A DNA stretch of 6,658 nucleotides from NCBI GenBank assembly GCA_902783235.1, contig CACZQG010000186.1, positions 1-6,658 of the forward strand. Direction: 5' to 3'. Below the pieces are notes generated by a model, which was given only the letters and a program-made list of their open reading frames with translations, was not told the origin of the DNA and did no database searches. A program made the translations under genes and the position numbers. The stretch comes from an uncultured Ruminococcus sp. (GTDB lineage Bacteria; Bacillota; Clostridia; Oscillospirales; Ruminococcaceae). This document shows, piece by piece, positions 1 to 5,387 of this stretch. Numbering within the stretch: position 1 is the stretch's first letter; every line of letters starts with the position of its first letter.

Positions 1-2
1 TT

Positions 3-884
3 AATGATTTTATCGGACTTGGTAATTTCGAGCAGATCCTTTTTGGTACCGGCGACGGTATCCGTTCTGAAAAACTTCAGAGTTCTTTTGGAACATCGCT
101 TTTTAACACTATTATACTTTGGTTTGGCAATTTTATCCCTCAGATCGCGCTTTCGCTCGCTCTGGCGGTTTGGTTTACAGATGCTAAGCTTAAGATCCCC
201 GGCAAGGGCTTCTTTAAGGTTATCATGTATATGCCTAACATTATAACAGCTGCATCTGTTGCAGCGTTATTCCTCAAGATTTTCGGAAATTCGGAATTCG
301 GTGTTGTTAACCGTCTTTTTATAAACTGGGGACTTATAGACAAAACGGAGTGCTTCAAATTTGTAAGTGATCCGTGGAAGTCAAGGATCGTTATCATGTT
401 TATTCAGACATGGCTGTGGTTTGGTAATACTATGATCATGCTTATGTCAGGTATCATGGGTCTTAATCCTTCACTGTTTGAGGCTGCTAATATTGACGGT
501 GCAAGCAGTGGTCAGGTATTCAGAAAGATCACACTTCCGCTCCTCAGACCTATCATGCTGTATACTCTTATTACATCCATGATCGGTGGTTTGCAGATGT
601 TCGATATTCCTTTTATGTATCAGGCAGGAAGAAATACCTTCAACGAGCATACAAAGACTATCGCTATGTTCATCTTCAACCACGTTCATCAGCAGGCTGC
701 AACTGTTGAGACGCAGGACTACGGTTACTCAGGTGCCGCCTCTGTTATCCTGTTCCTTATCACTATAGCTCTCGGATCGATAACGTTCTATATGAACAGA
801 GATAAGGAAGCTATAGCGCGTAAAAAGGAAAGAAAAGCCAATTTGAAGGCTTTGAAAGCTAAGGAAAGGGGTGTCAGAGCATGA
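3..884 (+). CDS. Sugar ABC transporter permease, MalF-like (5' partial)
   Basis: Inner-membrane permease subunit of a carbohydrate ABC importer (binding-protein-dependent transport family, MalF/UgpA type). The reading frame is open from base 3 and starts outside the window; the internal ATG at 225 is not the true start, because the upstream in-frame residues FIGLGNFEQIL match the usual N-terminal 'FVGLxNF' region of this family. There are 293 residues here, so roughly the first 40 residues and TM1 are probably missing. The ATPase-contacting EAA loop is clear at 480-560: EAANIDGASSG, then ITLPLLRP. Several hydrophobic membrane segments surround it, and the C-terminal tail is Lys/Arg-rich. The stop overlaps the next permease start as ATGA, implying translational coupling. 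The solute-binding protein gene is expected upstream. No ATPase gene is visible, and such Firmicute systems often share an MsmK-type ATPase. The substrate cannot be read from the sequence. Confidence 0.93.
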   Translation, partial: NDFIGLGNFEQILFGTGDGIRSEKLQSSFGTSLFNTIILWFGNFIPQIALSLALAVWFTDAKLKIPGKGFFKVIMYMPNIITAASVAALFLKIFGNSEFGVVNRLFINWGLIDKTECFKFVSDPWKSRIVIMFIQTWLWFGNTMIMLMSGIMGLNPSLFEAANIDGASSGQVFRKITLPLLRPIMLYTLITSMIGGLQMFDIPFMYQAGRNTFNEHTKTIAMFIFNHVHQQAATVETQDYGYSGAASVILFLITIALGSITFYMNRDKEAIARKKERKANLKALKAKERGVRA

Positions 885-1756
885 GTCAGGATAAACAAGT
901 AAAGGACAATTATACCTTTAAGCTTCGTCTGAAATCAGGTATCTTGTTTGTAGTTTGTATCATACTTACTCTCATATGTCTGATACCTATATGGATACTT
1001 ATTGTAAATGCCACAAGAACAAGTACTGATATTGCAAGCAGTGTTTCATGGTGGTTCGGTACGAATCTTATAGAAAATATCAAGGATCTGCCGGATGAGT
1101 TCCCTAACTTCCATGCGCTTATCGGTTTCAGAAACAGTGCGATCATTGCGGTTAGTACTACATTCCTTAGCGTATTCTTCTCCGCAATGACAGCTTATGG
1201 TCTTTATGTATATGACTTTAAGGTAAAGGGTCCTGCTTACACCTTTATTCTCGGTGTAATGATGGTTCCTATGCAGGTTACATCTATCGGTTTCATGCAG
1301 TTCATGGTTAAGCTGGGACTTAATGACTCTTATATCCCACTTATCGTTCCTGCAATAGCAGCTCCTGCTATCGTATTCTTCATGAGACAGTATCTGCAAT
1401 CCTCACTGTCATTGTCGCTTATTGAGGCAGCTCGTATTGATGGATGCGGCGAGTTCAGAACCTTTGTTCAGATTGCTATCCCTCTTATGAAGCCTGCTAT
1501 AGCTGTTCAGGCAATATTTGCATTCATAGCTAACTGGAACAACTTCTACCAGCCTTCTATGATCCTGACTTCTGCAAAGGCTGATCAGCTTACACTTCCT
1601 ATGATGATCAATGGTTTGCAGTCTAATGATAAGACAGCGGATTACGGTGTAATTTACTATGCAATTGCACTTTCTATCCTTCCTCTTATTATTGCATATC
1701 TGCTTCTCTCCAAGTTCATCGTTGCAGGTGTTACCCTGGGTGGTGTAAAGGAATAA
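881..1756 (+). CDS. Sugar ABC transporter permease, MalG-like
   Basis: Second permease of the same carbohydrate importer, pairing with the MalF-like subunit to form the transmembrane channel. It has 291 residues, normal for MalG/UgpE-type proteins. A short cytoplasmic N-terminus leads into TM1 at about residues 19-41 (a hydrophobic run ending IPIWILIVNATRTS). The EAA loop lies at residues 182-205: EAARIDGCGEFR followed by IAIPLMKP. The C-terminus ends GVTLGGVKE, close to the common 'G(L/V)TxGAVKG' ending of MalG-type permeases. The start ATG overlaps the upstream stop by four bases, and GGAAAGGGG at 862-870 serves as Shine-Dalgarno about 10 bases upstream. A strong terminator follows 12 bases after the stop, so this is the last gene of the transport operon. 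The substrate is unknown; a plant-polysaccharide-derived oligosaccharide is plausible for the inferred host but not shown. Confidence 0.95.
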   Translation: MSQDKQVKDNYTFKLRLKSGILFVVCIILTLICLIPIWILIVNATRTSTDIASSVSWWFGTNLIENIKDLPDEFPNFHALIGFRNSAIIAVSTTFLSVFFSAMTAYGLYVYDFKVKGPAYTFILGVMMVPMQVTSIGFMQFMVKLGLNDSYIPLIVPAIAAPAIVFFMRQYLQSSLSLSLIEAARIDGCGEFRTFVQIAIPLMKPAIAVQAIFAFIANWNNFYQPSMILTSAKADQLTLPMMINGLQSNDKTADYGVIYYAIALSILPLIIAYLLLSKFIVAGVTLGGVKE

Positions 1757-1768
1757 TATGCATTTTTC

Positions 1769-1799
1769 AGCAGACGCTTTAAGCGTCTGCTTTTTTTTT
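1769..1799 (+). terminator. Intrinsic terminator of the sugar permease operon
   Basis: AGCAGACGC (1769-1777) pairs with GCGTCTGCT (1783-1791) around a TTTAA loop, and the stem can extend to 11 base pairs. It is followed at once by an uninterrupted T run to 1799. It lies 12 bases after the permease stop codon, a classical Rho-independent terminator. Confidence 0.95.
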
Positions 1800-1928
1800 C
1801 TTTCTTTTAAAACTATGAATATCAAAAACCGGAAAGCGTACAGGTGATATATATTACTCTTAGGAATTATTGATCCAGAGCAAGGAGCATTATCTCAATT
1901 CTCAGCCTTAATATTGCTTTAGTAAAAG

Positions 1929-1980
1929 ATTTTCTTTTTTGAAAAAGAAAATTTTTCTTTTTTAAAAAATCTTTAAGATT
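1929..1980. repeat. AT-rich overlapping palindromes upstream of the VTC promoter
   Basis: Three inverted repeats are stacked here. ATTTTCTTTTT (1929-1939) mirrors AAAAAGAAAAT (1942-1952). AAAAAGAAAA (1942-1951) mirrors TTTTCTTTTT (1953-1962). AATCTT-T-AAGATT covers 1968-1980. All are built of A and T tracts, so some of the symmetry could arise from composition. They lie just upstream of the -10 element at 2004. They could be an UP-element-like or curved region, or a repressor site. The rest of the 313-base gap (about 1800-1928) holds nothing I can identify. Confidence 0.45.
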
Positions 1981-2003
1981 ATTTTAAGACAGGTGGTGTA
2001 TTA

Positions 2004-2009
2004 TATAAT
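2004..2009 (+). promoter_or_regulatory. Probable -10 element for the VTC/DUF4956 operon
   Basis: A perfect TATAAT, about 12 bases upstream of the Shine-Dalgarno of the VTC gene and 60 bases before its ATG. No good TTGACA lies at the right distance; the 15-17 base spacings fall on A/T-rich sequence (around 1981-1988). The preceding gene ends in a terminator, so a promoter is needed in this gap and this is the best candidate. Confidence 0.6.
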
Positions 2010-2020
2010 CAAAGAAAACG

Positions 2021-2069
2021 AAAGGAGGATCCCCAAAGTAAATAAACCTTATGCTTTGGGTATACTTAT
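2021..2069 (+). promoter_or_regulatory. Shine-Dalgarno plus hairpin leader of the VTC gene
   Basis: AAAGGAGG (2021-2028) is a near-perfect ribosome binding site but sits 41 bases before the ATG at 2070. Between them CCCAAAG (2032-2038) is exactly complementary to CTTTGGG (2054-2060) across a 15-base loop. Folding this 7-bp stem brings the Shine-Dalgarno to an effective spacing of about 12 bases. No in-frame ATG, GTG or TTG lies between the in-frame stop TAA (2043-2045) and 2070, so an earlier start cannot explain the gap. The arrangement could make translation depend on the fold. Confidence 0.6.
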
Positions 2070-2819
2070 ATGGCTATCAAGACTTTTAAGAGAAAAGAGA
2101 TCAAGTTTCTCCTTAACATGGAGCAGTACAAAGGACTGATGAAGGTACTGGTTAATTATATGGATCCAGATGAATATTGTGTTGGAGGTAAGGAGTACGG
2201 GATCTACAACATCTACTACGATACAGATGACAGCTTTCTTATAAGAGAATCCCTCTCCAAACCCTACTACAAAGAAAAGCTCAGGATCAGAAGCTATTTT
2301 TCACCTGCAAAGGATGACGACAAGGTATTTATTGAGATAAAGAAAAAGATAGGCGGCATCGTTACAAAGCGTCGTGTTTCTATGACAAAAAAAGAGGCTG
2401 ATATTTATATGAAGTGCGGTATCAGACCCCGTACAGAAAAGTATATGGATGAGCAGGTTCTTAATGAGATAGATGTTTTCAAGAAAAACTATACTATCAA
2501 GCCTGCACAGTATATCAGCTATCAGAGAATGGCTTTCTTCGGTAAGGATGATAAGGATTTCCGTCTTACATTTGACAGAAACATCACAGACAGAAGATAT
2601 GACCTTTCTCTTGGTAAAGAAAGCTACGGCAGACAGATCATCCGTCCGGATCAGCGCCTTATGGAGATAAAGATATCAGATTCAATGCCCTTGTGGTTGA
2701 GTAAGGCTTTATCAGAGCTTAATATTTATAAGACAAGTTTTTCTAAGTACGGTAAAGCTTATAAGAATTTTGTAAGAGAACAAGCAGATGAGAGTAAAGG
2801 AGTTAGTATTTATGCTTAG
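2070..2819 (+). CDS. VTC-domain (polyphosphate polymerase type) protein
   Basis: A 249-residue soluble protein with the VTC domain, a triphosphate-tunnel metalloenzyme fold. In yeast Vtc4 this domain makes inorganic polyphosphate from ATP; the bacterial activity is inferred. Charged tunnel-strand motifs follow in order: RKEIKFLL (8-15, with the ExK pair E10/K12), YYDT (49-52), YKEKLRIRSY (67-76), FIEIKKK (87-93), KRR (100-102), LTFDR (166-170), LMEIKI (197-202) and SKYGKAY (225-231). The alternating Glu/Lys/Arg pattern is what lines such tunnels. There is no signal peptide or membrane segment, so it should be cytosolic, probably held at the membrane by the DUF4956 partner next door, whose start codon lies inside this gene's end. 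The start is fixed by the in-frame stop at 2043 and lack of alternatives. CYTH-type triphosphatase activity is another possibility for the fold, but the motif set fits VTC better. Confidence 0.88.
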   Translation: MAIKTFKRKEIKFLLNMEQYKGLMKVLVNYMDPDEYCVGGKEYGIYNIYYDTDDSFLIRESLSKPYYKEKLRIRSYFSPAKDDDKVFIEIKKKIGGIVTKRRVSMTKKEADIYMKCGIRPRTEKYMDEQVLNEIDVFKKNYTIKPAQYISYQRMAFFGKDDKDFRLTFDRNITDRRYDLSLGKESYGRQIIRPDQRLMEIKISDSMPLWLSKALSELNIYKTSFSKYGKAYKNFVREQADESKGVSIYA

Positions 2820-3516
2820 TATATTTGATTCAGTAATTACAGAAAAAACTTCATTATCAGGTTCAGACGGCATTACAGCCTTTCTGATATGTATGGCAGC
2901 ATCATTGGTGCTTAGCATACTAATAAGCGTTGTCTACATGGTGACACATAAGAAGGAAACATACAGTCAGAGTTATGTTATGTCCATTGTTATGCTTCCC
3001 TCGATTGTTGCGCTTATCATTCTTCTCATTAACGATACGTCTAAGGCGCTGGGACTTGCAGGTGCATTCTCATTGGTGCGTTTCAGGAGCGTACCCGGCG
3101 ACCCCAAGGATATAGCTTATATCTTCTTTGCAATGGCAGTAGGCGTAAGCTGTGGACTTGGTTATATCGGATTTGCAGTACTCTTCCTGATCTTGCTCGG
3201 CGCATTCATAATGCTTCTGAATTACATAAAGTTCGGAGCGCCTAAGACATCGTCAATGACTTTGAAGATAACAGTTCCGGAAAATCTTAACTATCAGGGA
3301 CTTTTCAATAGTGTTCTTGATACCTACACAGATTCCTGGAGACTTAAAAGAGTCAAGACAGTTGATTTCGGTACACTGTTTGATCTTGTTTACAGTATTG
3401 AGATCAAGAACAATATAGATCAGAAGAAGTTTATCGACGAAATTAGAACACTTAACGGAAATCTTAATGTTACACTTATTCTTTATAAGTATGACGATCA
3501 GGTATATGCTAAATAA
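2812..3516 (+). CDS. DUF4956-family integral membrane protein
   Basis: A 234-residue membrane protein of family DUF4956, whose function is not established. I chose ATG 2812 because AAAGGAG (2796-2802) lies 9 bases upstream; the earlier in-frame ATG at 2788 has no such site and would lengthen the overlap. The start overlaps the VTC stop by 8 bases (ATGCTTAG), implying coupled translation. Hydrophobic segments lie at about residues 21-45, 56-74, 101-116 and 118-138. Between the second and third is the family signature GAFSLVRFRSVPGDPKD (84-100), an Arg-rich stretch next to small residues. Residues 146-234 form a soluble alpha/beta-like C-terminal domain. Genes of this family often sit beside VTC-domain genes in Firmicutes, sometimes with a CotH-like kinase gene, which is absent here. 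Inference: it is the membrane anchor or translocation partner of the VTC protein. Confidence 0.87.
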   Translation: MLSIFDSVITEKTSLSGSDGITAFLICMAASLVLSILISVVYMVTHKKETYSQSYVMSIVMLPSIVALIILLINDTSKALGLAGAFSLVRFRSVPGDPKDIAYIFFAMAVGVSCGLGYIGFAVLFLILLGAFIMLLNYIKFGAPKTSSMTLKITVPENLNYQGLFNSVLDTYTDSWRLKRVKTVDFGTLFDLVYSIEIKNNIDQKKFIDEIRTLNGNLNVTLILYKYDDQVYAK

Positions 3517-3552
3517 ATATGATATTCAGAATATTTCATAGATTACCTTCCC

Positions 3553-3586
3553 TAAGGACGAGCGGTAGCTCGTCCTTAAATTTTTG
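3553..3586 (+). terminator. Intrinsic terminator of the VTC/DUF4956 operon
   Basis: TAAGGACGAGC (3553-3563) pairs perfectly with GCTCGTCCTTA (3568-3578) around a GGTA loop, then AATTTTT. It lies 36 bases after the DUF4956 stop. On the minus strand no T run follows, so it works mainly for the plus strand. Confidence 0.9.
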
Positions 3587-3603
3587 GTCAGTACGGAATA
3601 GTG

Positions 3604-3653
3604 ATGCTAAAAGGCAACACCGCAGGATATTTATGCGGTGTTGCCTTTAGCAT
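3604..3653. repeat. Long hairpin built from the 15-base repeat; probable terminator for coaX
   Basis: ATGCTAAAAGGCAACACCGCA (3604-3624, 21 bases; written in full only here as two arms: ATGCTAAA plus AGGCAACACCGCA) pairs with TGCGGTGTTGCC-TTTAGCAT (3634-3653), with one bulged A and a 9-base loop. On the minus strand the 12-bp core GGCAACACCGCA/TGCGGTGTTGCC is followed by TTTT, so it can end the panT-coaX transcript; on the plus strand it is followed by TTT and may act as a backup terminator. The core AAAGGCAACACCGCA (3610-3624) recurs exactly at 6571-6585, which marks it as a dispersed repeat rather than a simple terminator. Confidence 0.75.
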
Positions 3654-3706
3654 AAGAAGCAAATCTCCATGGGACGTAGGCAGCCGCCGGAGAATGCAGC
3701 TTTGTA

Positions 3707-4471
3707 TCATATGTTTTTCTTATAGATCAGCATTAGCCCTTTCAGCAGAAGATCCTCATCCAGTATTATCTTGCGTTTACAAAGAGGTATGACCAGAGGA
3801 GCAAGTCCACCTGTAGCGATTACGGTACATTTTTCACCCAGCTCCTCCTCAATACGGGCAGCGATACCCTCAATGGAACAAGCAGCTGAGTACATCATTC
3901 CGCTTTTCATACAATCAACGGTATTAGTGCCTATTACCTTTTTAGGTGTCTCAAAAGCAACGTTGGGAAGCTGTGATGTACGTTGAGTCAATGCATCAGA
4001 TGATACCGATAGACCGGTCATGATAACACCCCCAAGATAATTCCTGTTTTTGTCAACCACAGACATAGTAGTAGCTGTACCCATATCAATTACTATGATG
4101 GGAGCAGGGTATTCGTGAAGGGCAGCAACAGCATCCACAGCCTGATCGCTTCCAAGTGATGCAGGATTGTCTATAGTGATATTTAGTCCTGTTTTGACAC
4201 CAGCCCCTACTATAATAGCCTTAGCACCACATAGCTTGAGAATGGCACTGCGCAGCGTATCAGTAAGTGAAGGTACTACAGAGGATATTATAGCACCCTT
4301 GATGCCCTTATATGATGTATCATGCATTTCAAAGGCTGTCTTTATCATCACAGCATATTCAAGCATGGTGGCAAGACGATTTGTGGATATGCGTTCACGA
4401 AAAAGTATTTTGTCATCGCTGAAACAACCTATTACTATATTGGTGTTTCCAATGTCTATGGCGAGTACCAT
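3707..4471 (-). CDS. coaX: Type III pantothenate kinase
   Basis: Cytosolic CoaX phosphorylates pantothenate with ATP, the first committed step of coenzyme A synthesis. Its 254 residues match the family length. It has the ASKHA-fold motifs: DIGNTN (6-11, phosphate loop), LGSDQAVDAVAA (106-117, at the usual 'GADR' pantothenate-binding position), VIDMGTATT (127-135, with catalytic-type D129), GGVIMTGL (147-154) and ATGGLAPL (219-226). The Arg of 'GADR' is Gln here; this position varies among clostridial sequences as far as I recall, so I treat it as minor. Start ATG at 4471 has AAAGGAG seven bases upstream (4479-4485), overlapping the stop of the transporter gene 12 bases before it, so the two are one operon. 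Known type III kinases are not feedback-inhibited by CoA, which makes control at the leader of this operon more plausible. Confidence 0.96.
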   Translation of the reverse strand: MVLAIDIGNTNIVIGCFSDDKILFRERISTNRLATMLEYAVMIKTAFEMHDTSYKGIKGAIISSVVPSLTDTLRSAILKLCGAKAIIVGAGVKTGLNITIDNPASLGSDQAVDAVAALHEYPAPIIVIDMGTATTMSVVDKNRNYLGGVIMTGLSVSSDALTQRTSQLPNVAFETPKKVIGTNTVDCMKSGMMYSAACSIEGIAARIEEELGEKCTVIATGGLAPLVIPLCKRKIILDEDLLLKGLMLIYKKNI

Positions 4472-4483
4472 TTCTATTCTCCT

Positions 4484-5119
4484 TTAAGCTTTGGCAGTAT
4501 TTTTCTTCCATTCGGGAAGCAGCTTTGATCTGTAAAGAGCAGTTCCTACTGCGGCAGTAATGATAGTTGCGGTTATCATTTCAACAAGAGCATTTACGCC
4601 TACAAATGTTATCACGAAAAGAAATACATTCTTTCCGCCCTGAAGCTTCTGTACATAGTCGGTATTTCCGAAGAAAAGTATCAGTGTGGACATAAATAAA
4701 AGGGTATTGAAAAACGCCGAGCAGAAGCCTGTAATACCACAGGTAACAGTAATATTGGTCTTCTTGTTCAGAAGCTGGAAAATATATCCCACAATAAAAC
4801 CGTCAAGAAGTCTTGGGAAAAATCTTTGTGCAAATGCAAGGAAGGGATTGATTTCCAAAAGTATCTGACCCATTCCGCTGGGGATACCGATGCCCAGACA
4901 CTGAAGGAAGCTGAAAAGACCGAACACTCCGCCGATTATAGCACCGCCGATGGGGCCGCAGGTTACAGCCGCAATAGCCACGGGGATAATGTTAAGAGTG
5001 ATTACCAAGGGACCTATGGGTATAGAGCCAATTGGCGTGAATGAGAAGATGATGACAAGTGCTGTCATAAGTCCCAGTATTACCAGTCTTTTGGGGTTGA
5101 AAAATTCGTTTGTTTTCAT
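4484..5119 (-). CDS. panT: ECF transporter S component, probably pantothenate-specific
   Basis: Substrate-binding membrane subunit (S component) of an energy-coupling-factor vitamin importer; it must pair with an EcfA/A'/T module encoded elsewhere. It has 211 residues with about six hydrophobic segments. The N-terminal half, with LVILGLMTALVIIFSFTPIG (12-31), then TLNIIPVAIA (41-50) and CGPIGGAIIGGVFGLFSF (54-71), is the typical S-component pattern of a first helix, a proline/glycine loop and a small-residue helix packing against EcfT. The later NTLLFMSTL motif (138-146) is also family-like. I chose ATG 5119 because AAAGGAGG (5128-5135) lies 8 bases upstream; an in-frame extension to 5167 would cover that site and add a polar stretch. 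Pantothenate specificity is inferred from coaX 12 bases downstream and divergent coaBC. Folate or another vitamin cannot be excluded from sequence alone. Confidence 0.85.
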   Translation of the reverse strand: MKTNEFFNPKRLVILGLMTALVIIFSFTPIGSIPIGPLVITLNIIPVAIAAVTCGPIGGAIIGGVFGLFSFLQCLGIGIPSGMGQILLEINPFLAFAQRFFPRLLDGFIVGYIFQLLNKKTNITVTCGITGFCSAFFNTLLFMSTLILFFGNTDYVQKLQGGKNVFLFVITFVGVNALVEMITATIITAAVGTALYRSKLLPEWKKNTAKA

Positions 5120-5127
5120 AATGAAAA

Positions 5128-5280
5128 CCTCCTTTGTTACTATTCCCGAAAACGGGATACAATACAAACGACAGCTGCCGGTACCTGGAAGTATATCTCT
5201 AAAGTCAGACTTGCTGCAATGTCTGCTTTTACACTTTCTCAGACTTTGGCATGACCGCCGCAGGGAGAGCTTTTCTCCCT
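5128..5280 (-). ncRNA. Candidate structured leader of panT-coaX
   Basis: About 160 bases separate the minus-strand -10 element from the panT start. Predicted by hand: a 5'-terminal hairpin AGGGAGA/TCTCCCT (5280-5274 with 5268-5262); a closing helix CTGC..CGGT/ACCG..GCAG (5263-5254 with 5182-5175, two bulged G); and inside it competing helices among AAAGTC (5247-5242), GTCTG (5244-5240), CAGAC (5225-5221), GTCTG (5210-5206) and GACTTT (5206-5201). A small TCCCG-TTTT-CGGGA hairpin (5157-5144) precedes the ribosome binding site. I do not recognise a known riboswitch class. No leader terminator is visible, so any control would act on translation or stability. Confidence 0.45.
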
Positions 5281-5286
5281 GATTTA

Positions 5287-5295
5287 ATTATATCA
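5287..5295 (-). promoter_or_regulatory. Extended -10 promoter for panT-coaX
   Basis: On the minus strand TGATATAAT (5295 down to 5287) is a perfect TGn-TATAAT extended -10. The base at the -35 distance is a weak TAGCTT, as expected when an extended -10 compensates. Transcription would begin near 5280, right at the first hairpin of the leader. Confidence 0.7.
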
Positions 5296-5335
5296 CGATT
5301 TTTTAAAAAAAGCTATATATTTTTTTTAAAATATG

Positions 5336-5344
5336 TGTTATAAT
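5336..5344 (+). promoter_or_regulatory. Extended -10 promoter for coaBC
   Basis: TGTTATAAT (5336-5344) is a perfect TGn-TATAAT extended -10. No TTGACA-like -35 is present; that position holds A/T runs. The start would be near 5351, giving a short leader of about 37 bases before the coaBC ATG. It is back to back with the panT promoter, separated by about 40 bases of nearly pure A/T. Confidence 0.7.
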
Positions 5345-5387
5345 TAAAATAAGATAAAACATCTATTTCATTTTGGAGGATATAACA

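Noticed and set aside
225..227. ATG 225 as start of the first permease
   Set aside because: In-frame coding continues upstream to the window edge with typical permease sequence (FIGLGNF...), so the gene is simply cut by the window.
4..246. 80-residue plus-strand ORF at the left edge
   Set aside because: It is out of frame with the MalF-like permease, which is open from base 3 and has recognisable family residues there; this is a shadow.
2051..2089. 12-codon ORF in the VTC leader as a leader peptide
   Set aside because: It is 22 bases from the Shine-Dalgarno and has no regulatory-type codon run; its start sits at the edge of the hairpin. Mentioned only as a possible modulator.
2788..2790. 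ATG 2788 as start of the DUF4956 gene
   Set aside because: It has no ribosome binding site at proper distance, and AAAGGAG lies inside the extension, 9 bases before ATG 2812.
3601..3792. 63-residue plus-strand ORF
   Set aside because: It runs through the repeat hairpin and into the antisense of coaX, with no ribosome binding site and no family resemblance.
5120..5167. N-terminal extension of the ECF S component to 5167
   Set aside because: The extension translates through the AAAGGAGG site and a small hairpin; ATG 5119 has ideal spacing.
5229..5252. Minus-strand mini-ORF MPKSEKV in the panT leader
   Set aside because: No ribosome binding site upstream, and seven codons occur easily by chance.
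5128..5280. Known riboswitch (TPP, THF, pan motif or T-box) in the panT leader
   Set aside because: A CTGAGA string recalls TPP, but the rest of the TPP core is missing. I see no THF core, no paired bulged-A pan motif and no T-box sequence. A covariance-model search would settle it.
5373..5387. TTG 5373 as start of coaBC
   Set aside because: The codon overlaps the Shine-Dalgarno for ATG 5388, and Dfp proteins normally begin close to the MLKGK-like segment.
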